Assembly (NCBI GenBank): GCA_009859145.1
Contig: VRVR01000016.1
Coordinates: forward strand, 131,780 to 195,779
Direction of reading: 5' to 3'
DNA from: Andalucia godoyi
Lineage: Eukaryota > Discoba > Jakobea > Jakobida > Andaluciidae
Length of the DNA: 64,000 nucleotides
Part shown: positions 20,901 to 28,995 of the stretch, in pieces
Layout: each line of letters begins with the position of its first letter
Numbering within the stretch: the first letter of the stretch is position 1
Made by a program: the position numbers and the translations under genes
The notes under the pieces: generated by a model
What the model was told of the DNA's origin: nothing
The model's input: only the letters and a program-made list of their open reading frames with translations
Database searches by the model: none

Positions 20901-21838
20901 CCATTTCGCTGGAATTCGAAAAGGTCTACTTCCCGTTCTTGCTGATTTCGAAGAAGCGGTATGCTGGATTGCTGTGGACCAAGCCAGATAAGTACGACAA
21001 GATGGACTTTAAAGGTCTGGAGGTCGTTCGCCGAGACAACTGCTTGCTCGTGCGTCAAGTGGTCGACACAGTTCTTCGTAAGATATTGATTGAAAGGTCG
21101 CCGGAGGGTGCGAAGAGTTACGTGAAGTCGATCATTTCAGACCTGCTGAGAAACAAGATGGATATTTCGATGCTTGTGATTACCAAGGCACTGTCAAAGA
21201 GCGGATCAGATTACGCTGCAAAGCAGGCGCACGTGGAGCTCGCTGAAAGAATGAGAAAACGTGACGCTGGGACTGCCCCGCACATTGGCGATCGTGTCCC
21301 GTACGTCATTATCAAGGGTGCTAAGGGTGCAAAAGCATACGAAAAAGCAGAGGACCCCATTTACGTGCTGGAAAACAACATTCCGATTGACACGCAGCAC
21401 TACCTCGAGCATCAGTTGTCCCTTCCATTAACCCGCATTTTTGAAGGAATTATGTCTCGGCCGGAGTCGCTGTTTTCCGGGGAGCATACCAGAGCGATCT
21501 CCATTTCAACGCCTTCTGTTGGCGGTATCATGAAGTTCGCAAAGAAGACGATGTCCTGTCTGGGATGCCGGACTCCATTGCCTGCTGATCAGCAGGACAA
21601 GGCGCTGTGTGTTCATTGCCAGGCCAAGGAGCCAGACATTTATCAGAAGAATCTGACGGAGCTTTGTGATCTAGAGCAGCAATTCGGCAAGCTGTGGACG
21701 GAGTGCCAGCGCTGCCAGGGTGCGCTGCACCTGGATGTTCTTTGCACAAATCGGGATTGCCCGATTTTCTACATGCGGAAAAAAGTTGCAAAGGATCTGA
21801 AGGACATGCAAGACACTGTCGATCGATTCGGATGGTAG
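17909..21838 (+). CDS. POLD1: DNA polymerase delta catalytic subunit
   Basis: A single-exon protein of 1309 residues from ATG 17909, about 200 longer than human POLD1 because of a disordered, acidic N-terminus (residues ~1-190, with DDDDDVGDFGDEDEDND). The proofreading exonuclease has Exo I FDIE near residue 475, Exo II YNIANFDLPYL and Exo III YCLKDALLPLR. The polymerase has motif A SLYPSIMMAHN near 792, motif B KVSANSVYGFTGA, motif C YGDTDSVMV near 959 and KKRYAGLLW. The C-terminus has two cysteine modules, CLGCRTPLP/CVHCQAKE (CysA, zinc, PCNA) and CQRCQGALH/CTNRDCPIFY (CysB, 4Fe-4S, binding the B-subunit). All catalytic residues look intact. It performs lagging-strand synthesis and proofreading. 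Confidence 0.97.
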   Translation: MSTKRENDSPSEPGAKVARIAPAFDDDDFLLDEDFAYEPQQHSQASQNAAGFPPVAAQATSKSLSITTNYSAKTSATSANSALPNPSSAAKKPGFHSGSGGHPSSSAKPSNPSNSYGSKNGSQEKKPFVPRKRRNDDDDDVGDFGDEDEDNDVDDIGIDFEDDMMEEGEGSVLDETAFGDRARSRYDDLMKQLAPIRDANDEEELDRRFAWMRPPLTKVSDPSEESISFMQVDMDYTVGPALDDVPLFVDHKKPGKRKQVPIVRMFGITKTGMSVLAHIYGFEPYFYIESPQGFSDSEMATLVRILNNYLMKKDSKNDPDNLPVLRVEAESKQSIMYYRFGAQHTFLRITTSLPKFVPECKSALAKGFEFPGRGPLQFTTYESDVLFILRFMIDTDVVGGNWIELPAGKYLYSGDNSRTVSQKMRSMFTSASMSDWKLPPRTSVSQFEVWAHYRDFISHAPVGEWARIAPLRVFSFDIECAGRKGVFPEPEHDPVIQIATVVNHYGITSVSSTAAVASEDEDDAPDRLANKYRPTVIRTVFTLGTCAPIVGSDVIPCKTEVELLSRWREFFTLVDPDFVIGYNIANFDLPYLLDRADKLGLKNFAHLSRIVGLLSKAKDTRFSSAAYGTRESKEVSMPARVTFDVMQAVQRDYKLSSYSLNAVSSHFLGEQKEDVHHSIISELQEGNEDTRRRLAVYCLKDALLPLRILERLMMVPNYLEMARVTGVPLGFLLSRGQQIKVISQLLRKTKTRNIIMPTYSRKAETSETYEGATVIEPKKGFYEKPIATLDFASLYPSIMMAHNLCYTTLVRPSDVSKLSSVDEKLREQEWARTRSDADGALDEVSADPIAYRKTPNGDVFVSAKLQKGILPEILEELLAARKRAKQDLAKSTDPFEKAVLDGRQLALKVSANSVYGFTGATVGKLPCLEISSSVTAFGREMINLTKQTVESEFPGAEVVYGDTDSVMVSFPVGQDEVAKAMELGRIAAKTITSKFQRPISLEFEKVYFPFLLISKKRYAGLLWTKPDKYDKMDFKGLEVVRRDNCLLVRQVVDTVLRKILIERSPEGAKSYVKSIISDLLRNKMDISMLVITKALSKSGSDYAAKQAHVELAERMRKRDAGTAPHIGDRVPYVIIKGAKGAKAYEKAEDPIYVLENNIPIDTQHYLEHQLSLPLTRIFEGIMSRPESLFSGEHTRAISISTPSVGGIMKFAKKTMSCLGCRTPLPADQQDKALCVHCQAKEPDIYQKNLTELCDLEQQFGKLWTECQRCQGALHLDVLCTNRDCPIFYMRKKVAKDLKDMQDTVDRFGW

Positions 21839-22059
21839 ACATTGGAAATCGTGACCGCTGCCACTTATTGTGATATGATGAAGCAGTCTGAAGCGCACGC
21901 AAAGAAAAACACTGCCACGCGCCATGCGCATGCGTTTGCTATCTTAGCACCTCCGTCACACGATGCCGATTCGTTTCGCCCCATTTTGATCATGAAGTCC
22001 CTATAAACACGCAGCCGTGTTGCATTCTCGCACAGCGACACTCATTTCTTATTTTTATT

Positions 22060-22217
22060 GTCCATGCAACGCAACATCTATCTTGGGAACGTCTCTCATG
22101 CCGAGGGGGCGTGTTGGGGCCTACCCCCCTTCCCAATCATGCTATGCATGTTGCTGGGTTGCAACATTGATTATAGGTGATCGGTGATGATTATCCGTGG
22201 TCAGTGTACAATGTAGG
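22060..22217 (+). pseudogene. Fanzor relic B: 3' end only
   Basis: In the gap between the convergent 3' ends of POLD1 and the next gene, one frame reads QRNIYLGNVSHAEGACWGLP. RNIYL is the RuvC-III block of the Fanzor family. The following GCGTGTTGGGGCC..CCCCTTCCC matches the same position in relic C (GCGTGTTGGAGCC..CCCCTTCCC). The relic ends with TCAGTGTACAATGTAGG at 22201-22217, identical to relic C. Everything upstream of RuvC-III is missing, so this is a 5'-truncated copy. Confidence 0.6.
22201..22217 (+). repeat. Fanzor-family terminal sequence, copy 1
   Basis: TCAGTGTACAATGTAGG. The same 17 bases occur on the minus strand at 28278-28294, and with one change at 55118-55134, each time downstream of a RuvC-III remnant. 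It probably marks the element's right end and the end of its guide-RNA scaffold. Confidence 0.65.
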
Positions 22218-22385
22218 TGTGTAATCGTGATGCATTTTCCGGTTTCTTGTTTATTATTATTAAATCAACCAATTAATATTATCGTTATTGCCGCTGTTTG
22301 ATTGGCTGGTTGGTTGTTTCGTTTCGTTTCATTCCGTCCCTTCTTCTTTTTACATAGACGGGATACGAAAAAAAGAACTTCGTTG

Positions 22386-25300
22386 CTATCGTCCGTGTGC
22401 ACTTGGCCTCCGTGCACTTGCTGGCCGACCGCCTCCACGTCGAAGGCTTTCAAGTTCCCTTGAGAATTTGTCAAAGCTAACGGTTAACGCACTTCTGACT
22501 TGCAACGACGAATTACTGCCGACAGCGGATCTCGTTGACATTGGTTCAGCAGGACTCTGAGACGCCTCCGGTGTCTCGGTCGGCATTCGATCAGATGCTC
22601 GAACGGCCAACGATGTCCTAGCACTAGATGGTCGACCTTTCCACGATGCCGCGAACAACGGCTGAATTCCGACAGCCGTCGCGCGGCTTGGGATGTTCCG
22701 GGCCGATTCTGGACGTGAGAGCCTGGAGCCAGGCGTTACTGCTGATGACGATCGACAGGACACCAGCTGATGTGCGTTCGCATTGGTGGTGATTTCACTT
22801 TCGATTGCGGGTCGATAGGTCACCGACCCAGAAGATTTTGCAGACTCGGGACGGGGCGAAATGGTTCGAACAGTATGGCTACCGATTGTGGTGCCGTAAC
22901 TCACGGTAGGAGTTTCCGATTTCACGATCTTCAACTTGGAAAGATCCACTTTAGGAATGAGAGGATGAATTGTCGTCAATGCGGCCTCGACACTGAATGA
23001 TGGATCCACTCCTTTCAGCCAGTGATCGACTTCTTCTGGCAGGACCGCCGTGTCGCTACGAGAGTTCATGAATTGGCGTTCTTTCTGCCAGTTCGACAAA
23101 ATATTCTCAAGATCCTTTTGGCCCATGGAATTCATGGATGACGCAGTCCATGGGCGAGAAGACGGCTTCCGAGAAAATGACATTGAGCTGCGTCGCTTCT
23201 CGGTGTCCGCATTCACTGGAGACCGCAGAGATCCCTCGTAGTCATCAACAGCCGTGCGCGCCGTCATGCCAGACTCCAGTAAGCCATCGGCTTCCACTGT
23301 AGTGTGCAAAACACGACTGGATTTCGGGCGTCTGCGTACCTGCTCCGACACCCACGCATCAACAAGCTTCGTTTTTGTCGTCGTGTTGCGCATCGGTGCA
23401 CTCCGTGGCCGGGCTCCGGGGCCTCCGACCACTGAGGAATCTTGAACTCGCGGAGCAAACTGCTGGACTTCAAACTTTGTCTCAACGTTTGAGACCCGAA
23501 GGAGACCAGTGAACTTCTCCGTCAACGTGGCAGGATTCGCAGACAGCGGACGTGCCAGCACACCAGAGCTCTTACGGGCAATTGGGCTGCCGTCTTCGCT
23601 CCAGGAGCCCTCACTGTCCACTTCCTGAACAAATTCGTCCAGCGATTGACTGTCAATCGACGGACGGTTGAGAATCGGGACAGCAAGATTCTCGACAAAG
23701 AAGTCGGACCTTCTGTCCATAAGACCGGAACTAGCAGACTTTTGGACGACGGGCAGCGAGGGGCGCACGCTGGTGGGCAGACTGTCCAATCGCTGGTGAC
23801 GCGAGGATTCTGGAACTGCTGTTTCGGACAGTTTGTGCAGTTCAAGCAGTTTGGTGACGTCTAAATTGTGCAACCGAACAAGCTTCCAAAACCCAGAGTG
23901 GTCAGCTGGTCGAATACCTCTTCGCAAATCGTCCAGAATTCTGCTGAAGATCGCTTTCTCCACGCCATGAACATCGGCTGCATGTACAAAGAACTCAAAC
24001 TCTTCCAGGTTTGTGATTGCGTGCGCGACCTCTGAGCGAATTGGCTTCGACTCCGCAGTCACTTGCTCGCTCTTTGAAGACAGCATCTGCTCGTCTTGCG
24101 GAGCATGGTGCTCCGGAGATGACGGCACCACGTACTCGGGCTCCGGCTGCGCCATGGCAGTTGTCGGACGGCCTGCAGGCGGCGGCCGTGGCATTGGAAG
24201 ACGGGTTCTTGCGCTAGAAGGTCTCTTCGTGTGACCAGATTTCCTCGGAGGAGGCGCAGGCGCTGGAGATTGTACTTGTGAAGCAGCCTTTGATTTAAGT
24301 AACGCGGCCAAAATTCCGTCCCCTGCAGACAAGCAAGTCAAAACCCAAAAAAACAAGGAAAAAAGGGAAGGAGAGAAGAAAAAAAGTAAAGTTAATAACA
24401 GGATTGTGAGAAGACCGTGCAAAGAACAACACACCATTATGGAAACATTGCGGGAGAAGAAAACACATACGTCGCTTGACATAATCGGTATTCAGCACTT
24501 TCTTTCTTAGTTTCTTGAGAAAGTCGACATACGAGTCGGGGTCGATTTCCTCGACCCATGTATCTGCAAGGTCAAACAATGAAGCGGAAAAGGCTCGCTG
24601 CGAGATGCTCGACGCTCCGTCCGCATCGTTCTTCCAGTCCTCTTGAAGAATGGCAGCCAGTTCGGTGCCCGACGATGTCTCCATAAGCTCGGGAACTACA
24701 ATGCGATATATCCTATCCACAATATATAAATATTCGTCCTTGTCCAGCATTAAAGGGTCTTCTCTGCTCTTGAGAGCAAGATCCCACCACGATTTCACTT
24801 CTGACTCAAAGTGTGCGTGCTCGCGGATGCGGTCTCTCTGCAACAGTGCGCTATCCGTGTACAAATCTAAATTGCCCTGGAATCGATACGGAATGCTCTC
24901 TGGATCAACACTAAACGGGATCTCTGGAATGACCACCCCCTGGATCACAAGCAACTGGATTTCCTTGCGCAGGCTTTCGTATCGCTGAATTCGAGTACGG
25001 ACCTTTGCACGCCCAGCCCACGAAACAATTTTGAAGACAATCGAAGATGAACGGTGCATCGTAGCTTTCGAAGACGCGGTAATCGACTGGCTCTGCTCCG
25101 ATCCGTTCGGATGAAGTTGCGGATGCGGATGCGGATGCTGCTGCTGCTGCTGTTGCAAAATCCTTTCGATGCAGTCCTTTCGTAGTTGACGATAGACAAG
25201 TTTTAGTTTCACGACATTCGAGAGTGTAAGAGACCCATCTGGTCGTATGCTCACCCACTCATCGTCCGCCGATGTTCGTGAGGTGGTCTCCACAGCGGGA

Positions 25301-25781
25301 CTGACAGGAGCCATTTTCCAAGCTAAACTCAGCAAGCAAACACAATAACAATAATAACAAAAAACAGCAGTCAGTAAGGAGTAAATTCAACTAAACTGAA
25401 CTAATTCGAAGGCAGTGAGACGCATACTTGACAAATTAGGCTCAGAACCGCGTCGTTGAAACGATGTCGTCTGATGATCAGCATTCTGTTTTTGAAGTCT
25501 GTACGGCCCGGAGTACACATCGTTGCTATCTGAAGCTGACTGCTGCGTCCATCCTCCAATTGACACAATGGAAAGGCCAGCTAAAAGAATTTGATCGAAA
25601 AAAGAAGAAGACGAAAACGCATGAGAAGCAATGAGAGAGCAGAGGACAGAGTCGGGAAAAGGATCCAAATTAAGGAAAACAACATACTCTTTCGAGAATC
25701 TGTGGTTGCGGACGACGTCTCGCTTCGCTTGGTGGACTCCAAAATTTTGGCCTTTATGGCCCTTGACCACATCTGCGACAT
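22386..25781 (-). CDS. Unrecognised 1011-residue protein, helical N-third and disordered remainder
   Basis: Four exons: 25688-25781, 25428-25580, 24471-25322 and 22386-24322 (3036 bases). All three donors are GTATG, and each junction keeps frame. Exon 1 encodes MSQMWSRAIKAKILEST. Exon 3 encodes a folded, helical domain with DEWVSIRPDGSLTLSNVVKL, YEYL-type repeats (DKDEYLYIVDRIYRIVVPEL) and SLFDLADTWVEEIDPDSYVD. The last exon is Ser/Pro/Arg-rich, with one more folded segment (LEEFEFFVHAADVHGVEKAI). The SLFDLADTW..IDxDxYVxFL pattern looks like something conserved in flagellate proteins of unknown role. That is an impression, not an identification. Confidence 0.75.
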
Positions 25782-26254
25782 CGGCGCATACTAGGATCGA
25801 AATGAGAAAAAGGCGGAGATGTATGTACAGAGAGCAAGATAATTCCTGTCACTGTTATTGCCGTTTGTGATCGTCGTCGTGATTACTACAATTCCCTGTT
25901 GTTATTGTATGTTGGACAGCGAATCGATTGAAGAAAACACCCAAATCAAAGAGAGACTATTCATTTTTTTGGGAGGGAAAATTTTTTAATATAAAACGAC
26001 ACGTCGATGATGGGCTTTTGGGCTTTCCGACGTGCTTTTGGTTCGGGAATCTCTCAACGAGAAAACTGTTGTTTGTTGAGGACTGTTTTTGTCGACTTGT
26101 CGGGTAATTTAATGAGAATTTTCCGACACGACGCTGTGCTTCAAAAACAAAACAGAAGAAAAAACAGAAGAAACGAAGAGAGAAAACGAAAGGCAAAGAC
26201 CGTGAGACTGCTGGAGGTGATGAAACGAAGAGAACTGTACTGTAGGTGAATTGG
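25782..26254. other. Intergenic
   Basis: This lies between the 5' end of the 1011-residue gene and the stop of the ABITRAM-like gene. It is mixed sequence with A-rich stretches. The minus-strand frame at 25957-26373 has no recognisable content. No RNA gene is seen. Confidence 0.45.
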
Positions 26255-26950
26255 CTATACATATCCAGAGGGTGTTTCTGCACGAGCGATCTGCACACCA
26301 AGGGCAACATCGGTTTGATTGATTGCGGAAAGATCGGGAACCGGGTGCTCGACAGGAGTGGGTTCAGGGGCATCTCGTTTCCTGTTGTTGCTCTTCAATG
26401 CCGTACATTCGGCGATGGAGCCATGCGACTCTTGATTTTGCGTCGGAACCAGTCGTGTAGGATCAGATAGGACAGGCGTCTTCCTCCTCTTGTACTCTGC
26501 ATATGTGACGACGCTGTCCCACTTTTGCTTCACAGCAGCACCGGCTTTTGCGATTGCGAGAAATCCTGCACCGTAAGGATCCATTTGGATTAGCTGCGGA
26601 TTCTCAACGATTTTCTCGTTGATTTCGAGTAAAAGACCCTTCATTCCGGCGTACATTTTGTACTTTGTTCCGTCCTCCATGTGCAGAATACACAGAATCA
26701 TCGTCACTTCGCAATACGATGAATTTCGTTTGGATCGGTTCACACTCGTTGGAATCGCTCTGTTCTCTGGAATCTCCACCTTTTCAATCCGCTTGCCTGA
26801 AGTCAGGCACGGATGCCCTTCCGCAATCCCCGTTATGCATACATGGTTCGAATGCATCGCAAAGTACCGATCGCGATCCACATCAAACTTGACGTCATAC
26901 TCGCCACTACGCAACAGCCGCGGTGTCTGAAGAACACGAGTCGCTGCCAT
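26255..26950 (-). CDS. ABITRAM/FAM206 (Simiate) family protein
   Basis: A single-exon protein of 231 residues from ATG 26950. Family features are RYFAMHSNHVCITGIAEGHP, then SGKRIEKVEI, LCILHMEDGTKYKMYAGMKG, LLLEINEKIVENPQLIQ and GAGFLAIA. These match the order in animal FAM206A/ABITRAM, a small protein with a lipoyl/biotinyl-like hammerhead fold reported to bind actin and act in nuclear speckles. The C-terminal ~80 residues are polar and look disordered. The frame is open upstream to 27025, but without an ATG. Confidence 0.82.
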   Translation of the reverse strand: MAATRVLQTPRLLRSGEYDVKFDVDRDRYFAMHSNHVCITGIAEGHPCLTSGKRIEKVEIPENRAIPTSVNRSKRNSSYCEVTMILCILHMEDGTKYKMYAGMKGLLLEINEKIVENPQLIQMDPYGAGFLAIAKAGAAVKQKWDSVVTYAEYKRRKTPVLSDPTRLVPTQNQESHGSIAECTALKSNNRKRDAPEPTPVEHPVPDLSAINQTDVALGVQIARAETPSGYV

Positions 26951-27491
26951 TTCTCGGATTTCCTCTTCTTTCTCTTCTTCTTCTTCTTGCACTTTTCTGT
27001 TCTGTCCGTTTTGCTTTTCTCCCAAAAAATTTCAGTTCCTCCTCCTCCTCCAACAACAACAACACCAGGATACTCGCCTTTATAGAAAATCCGAATCAAG
27101 ACGCTTGCGAATGAACGAATGAGCGAAGAAGAAATGGACAAGCACGTGCTGGCAAACGCCATGTTGTTTTTACGCCAGCCCAAATCGGCAACAAACAAGG
27201 TTATGTTCGGTTTGTTAGATTATTTTAAATTTTATTTTATTTTATTTTTTTAAAATAATATATTTAATTTATTATTCTGGTACGTTGCGGTGAGCAGGAG
27301 AGACTGGAGAGAGGTAGGAGCATTTTGTGTATAGTGCAATGCGGCCGGAGTGCCGACTGTCGCCTGGATCAGAGCTGCACCCCTTAGCAGCCATCTGTGG
27401 CTTTTGAGAGGGTTTCAGGTTTTACTGCTAGCCACGCACAAAAAGCAGTGTTTGGGAGACATCGTCTGCATTGCACATGGAGCATGCCTAG
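26951..27491. other. Intergenic, mixed
   Basis: This holds the ABITRAM promoter side and an A/T-only tract at 27220-27270. A short plus-strand frame at 27120-27190 (MSEEEMDKHVLANAMLFLRQ) faintly recalls a PEX14 N-terminus but has no continuation. The segment 27290-27490 is more G+C-rich and probably carries the downstream flank of Fanzor relic F. Confidence 0.35.
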
Positions 27492-27700
27492 TCATTGCAG
27501 CCCCTCCAGCATCCGAACCGAATGTGAATTCAATTCAGAAGGGGTGGTGGGCCTCAGTACGCTGAAGCGTTTTCGAAAGTAGATATTGCGCGCACCTCTC
27601 CAATCTCGGTCCAGACATGTCGAACAGGACGGGGCCATCGGAACGACGATGAATCGGCGTGAATGGGAAAAAAAAGAAGACGAGTGGAACAGCATTGTCT
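27492..27700 (-). pseudogene. Fanzor relic F: zinc-ribbon/RuvC-III end
   Basis: The minus-strand frame reads CSTCLDRDWRGARNIYFRKR. The DRDWRGARNIYF block (coded at about 27574-27611) is a near-perfect RuvC-III motif of the TnpB/Fanzor type, with the catalytic Asp kept. The preceding C..C fits a degraded second half of the zinc ribbon. Downstream, GAGGCCCACCACCCCTTCTG aligns with the GGGGCCTACC..CCTTCCC of relic B. The DNA around GACCGAGATTGG is the same as in relic C. Upstream domains are not recognisable and no shared terminal 17-mer was found. Confidence 0.7.
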
Positions 27701-28277
27701 GAAATGACTGGGTGAGTGGGGTAAGTATGGTAAATTACATTTACTCAAGACTGCATTTACAACCACAAACTACTATTACTGCTACACCGACTGACGGAAG
27801 GACGGACAAGCCGCCTGGCTGACTCGAAAAGAAAGAGTGTCCCGACCCCTCGAGATCTGGAAGTGGAAAGCGGAGTGGAGGAGAGGCGGCGAAGAGACAG
27901 GATGTTGTGGACTGCGGAGTGACTAGCGGACATGCCCGTCACCGCCATTTCATATTGAGTGAATTATTGCGATTTCTTTTCGTCTGATTTAGAAGGAAAC
28001 CACGATGAAAAGACTGCTTCGCGCTGTGATTGAGTAAGCAGAGCTGGAAAAAGAACCACAGAAGCTCCGACGACAATCACCGACACAAGACTCACAACCG
28101 CAACTCTTTCTTTGGACATCGCGTCTTATTATCCACGCATCAGAGTATTCGTATGTATTATTCGGTGAAACGAATTCTTCAAAACATGTATTTATGTATT
28201 TATGTATTCATAAAAACAAGAAGAAGAAAACGACGATTTATGAGGCAAAATCTAGAGTGCTCAAGTGGATTGAACCG
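27701..28277. other. Intergenic between two Fanzor relics
   Basis: Probably further decayed element DNA upstream of relic F on the minus strand plus host sequence. No coding or RNA gene is recognised. Confidence 0.35.
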
Positions 28278-28294
28278 CCTACATTGTACACTGA
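28278..28294 (-). repeat. Fanzor-family terminal sequence, copy 2
   Basis: Minus-strand TCAGTGTACAATGTAGG, identical to 22201-22217. A nearby ATGCAT inverted repeat (28297-28325) could fold as a stem just inside the end. Confidence 0.65.
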
Positions 28295-28760
28295 ACATGC
28301 ATATCTACGAACAGACATGCATATTCAATCTTGCATCCCGTCGCCGGGAAGGGGATCGGCTCCAACACGCCTCTCTGCGCTCTTCAGATAAATGTTCCGC
28401 GCTCCGTTCCCAATCTCGGTCAATGTGCGAGCCACTTTCTCAGCGTGACACGCCGTTCCTGAGAAGGGTGCATTTTGATTCTGACGGCCCTAGCAGCAGG
28501 CGCAGTGACACGCGGTCTCTTAGGAGGTCTGCGGGACCTAGGAGGCCCTGTATCGAGCGGCGTAGGCGTAGGCGAATGCGTCTTCCTAGCGCACTCACGC
28601 CCATATTTGAATTAATAAAGTGGAACCAACGAATGATAGAATAGATGGCTACGGATGCTGCGTTAAAGAGTGTCGAAAAAGCGGAGCCTGTGTCACCGGC
28701 TGAATTTTGGCCGAGCGTGCGTAAGCACGGATTCCTGTGAAACAAACAGGCTAGTGTCGG
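28278..28760 (-). mobile_element. Internally deleted Fanzor element (relic C), both ends kept
   Basis: Reading leftward, a Pro/Arg-rich basic leader (TGPPRSRRPPKRPRVT) runs into VRIKMHPSQERRVTLRKWLA (28425-28484), the TnpB N-terminal motif (KxRxxPSxEQ...LRKWxG). Directly after it, with no intervening domains, comes GACCGAGATTGG and then GARNIYLKSAERRVGADPLP (28350-28412), the RuvC-III block, shifted by one extra G. The element closes with an ATGCAT..ATGCAT inverted repeat and the shared 17-mer at 28278-28294. About 300-400 codons are missing between the two halves. This is the structure expected of a non-autonomous derivative that keeps its ends and loses its nuclease. The left boundary is approximate. 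Confidence 0.75.
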
Positions 28761-28995
28761 CGAGTATCGACCATGTCTGTTTACGTATACTTCCATATGC
28801 ATGACAATGACTTGTCATTATTCAACGACTTCCTGAGGAGGAAACCATAGGCTTAACTTCCGCATTGCCATTTTTTGCCAAATAAGCAATCTGGTTTGTG
28901 ATTGCCACAAGTGCGTGAAACAAGGGGTTTTCTGTTGTTGGTTTTATTTTATTTTTGTTTTGTTGGGATACGGCGTCACTGAAAATAATGTACAG
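28761..28995. other. Intergenic, upstream of the EF-hand-like gene
   Basis: This contains TGACAAGTCATTGTCA-type short inverted sequence (28803-28820) and T-rich DNA. It may include the left end of relic C, which I could not define. Confidence 0.3.

Noticed and set aside
27120-27240. Short plus-strand peptide resembling a PEX14 N-terminus
   Set aside because: About 40 residues with no recognisable second exon or donor of the GTATG type. The similarity is too slight.
27290-27490. Possible structured non-coding RNA (G+C-rich patch)
   Set aside because: It matches none of the conserved cores of U1, U2, U4, U5, U6, SRP or RNase P RNA that I know. It is more likely Fanzor relic F flank.
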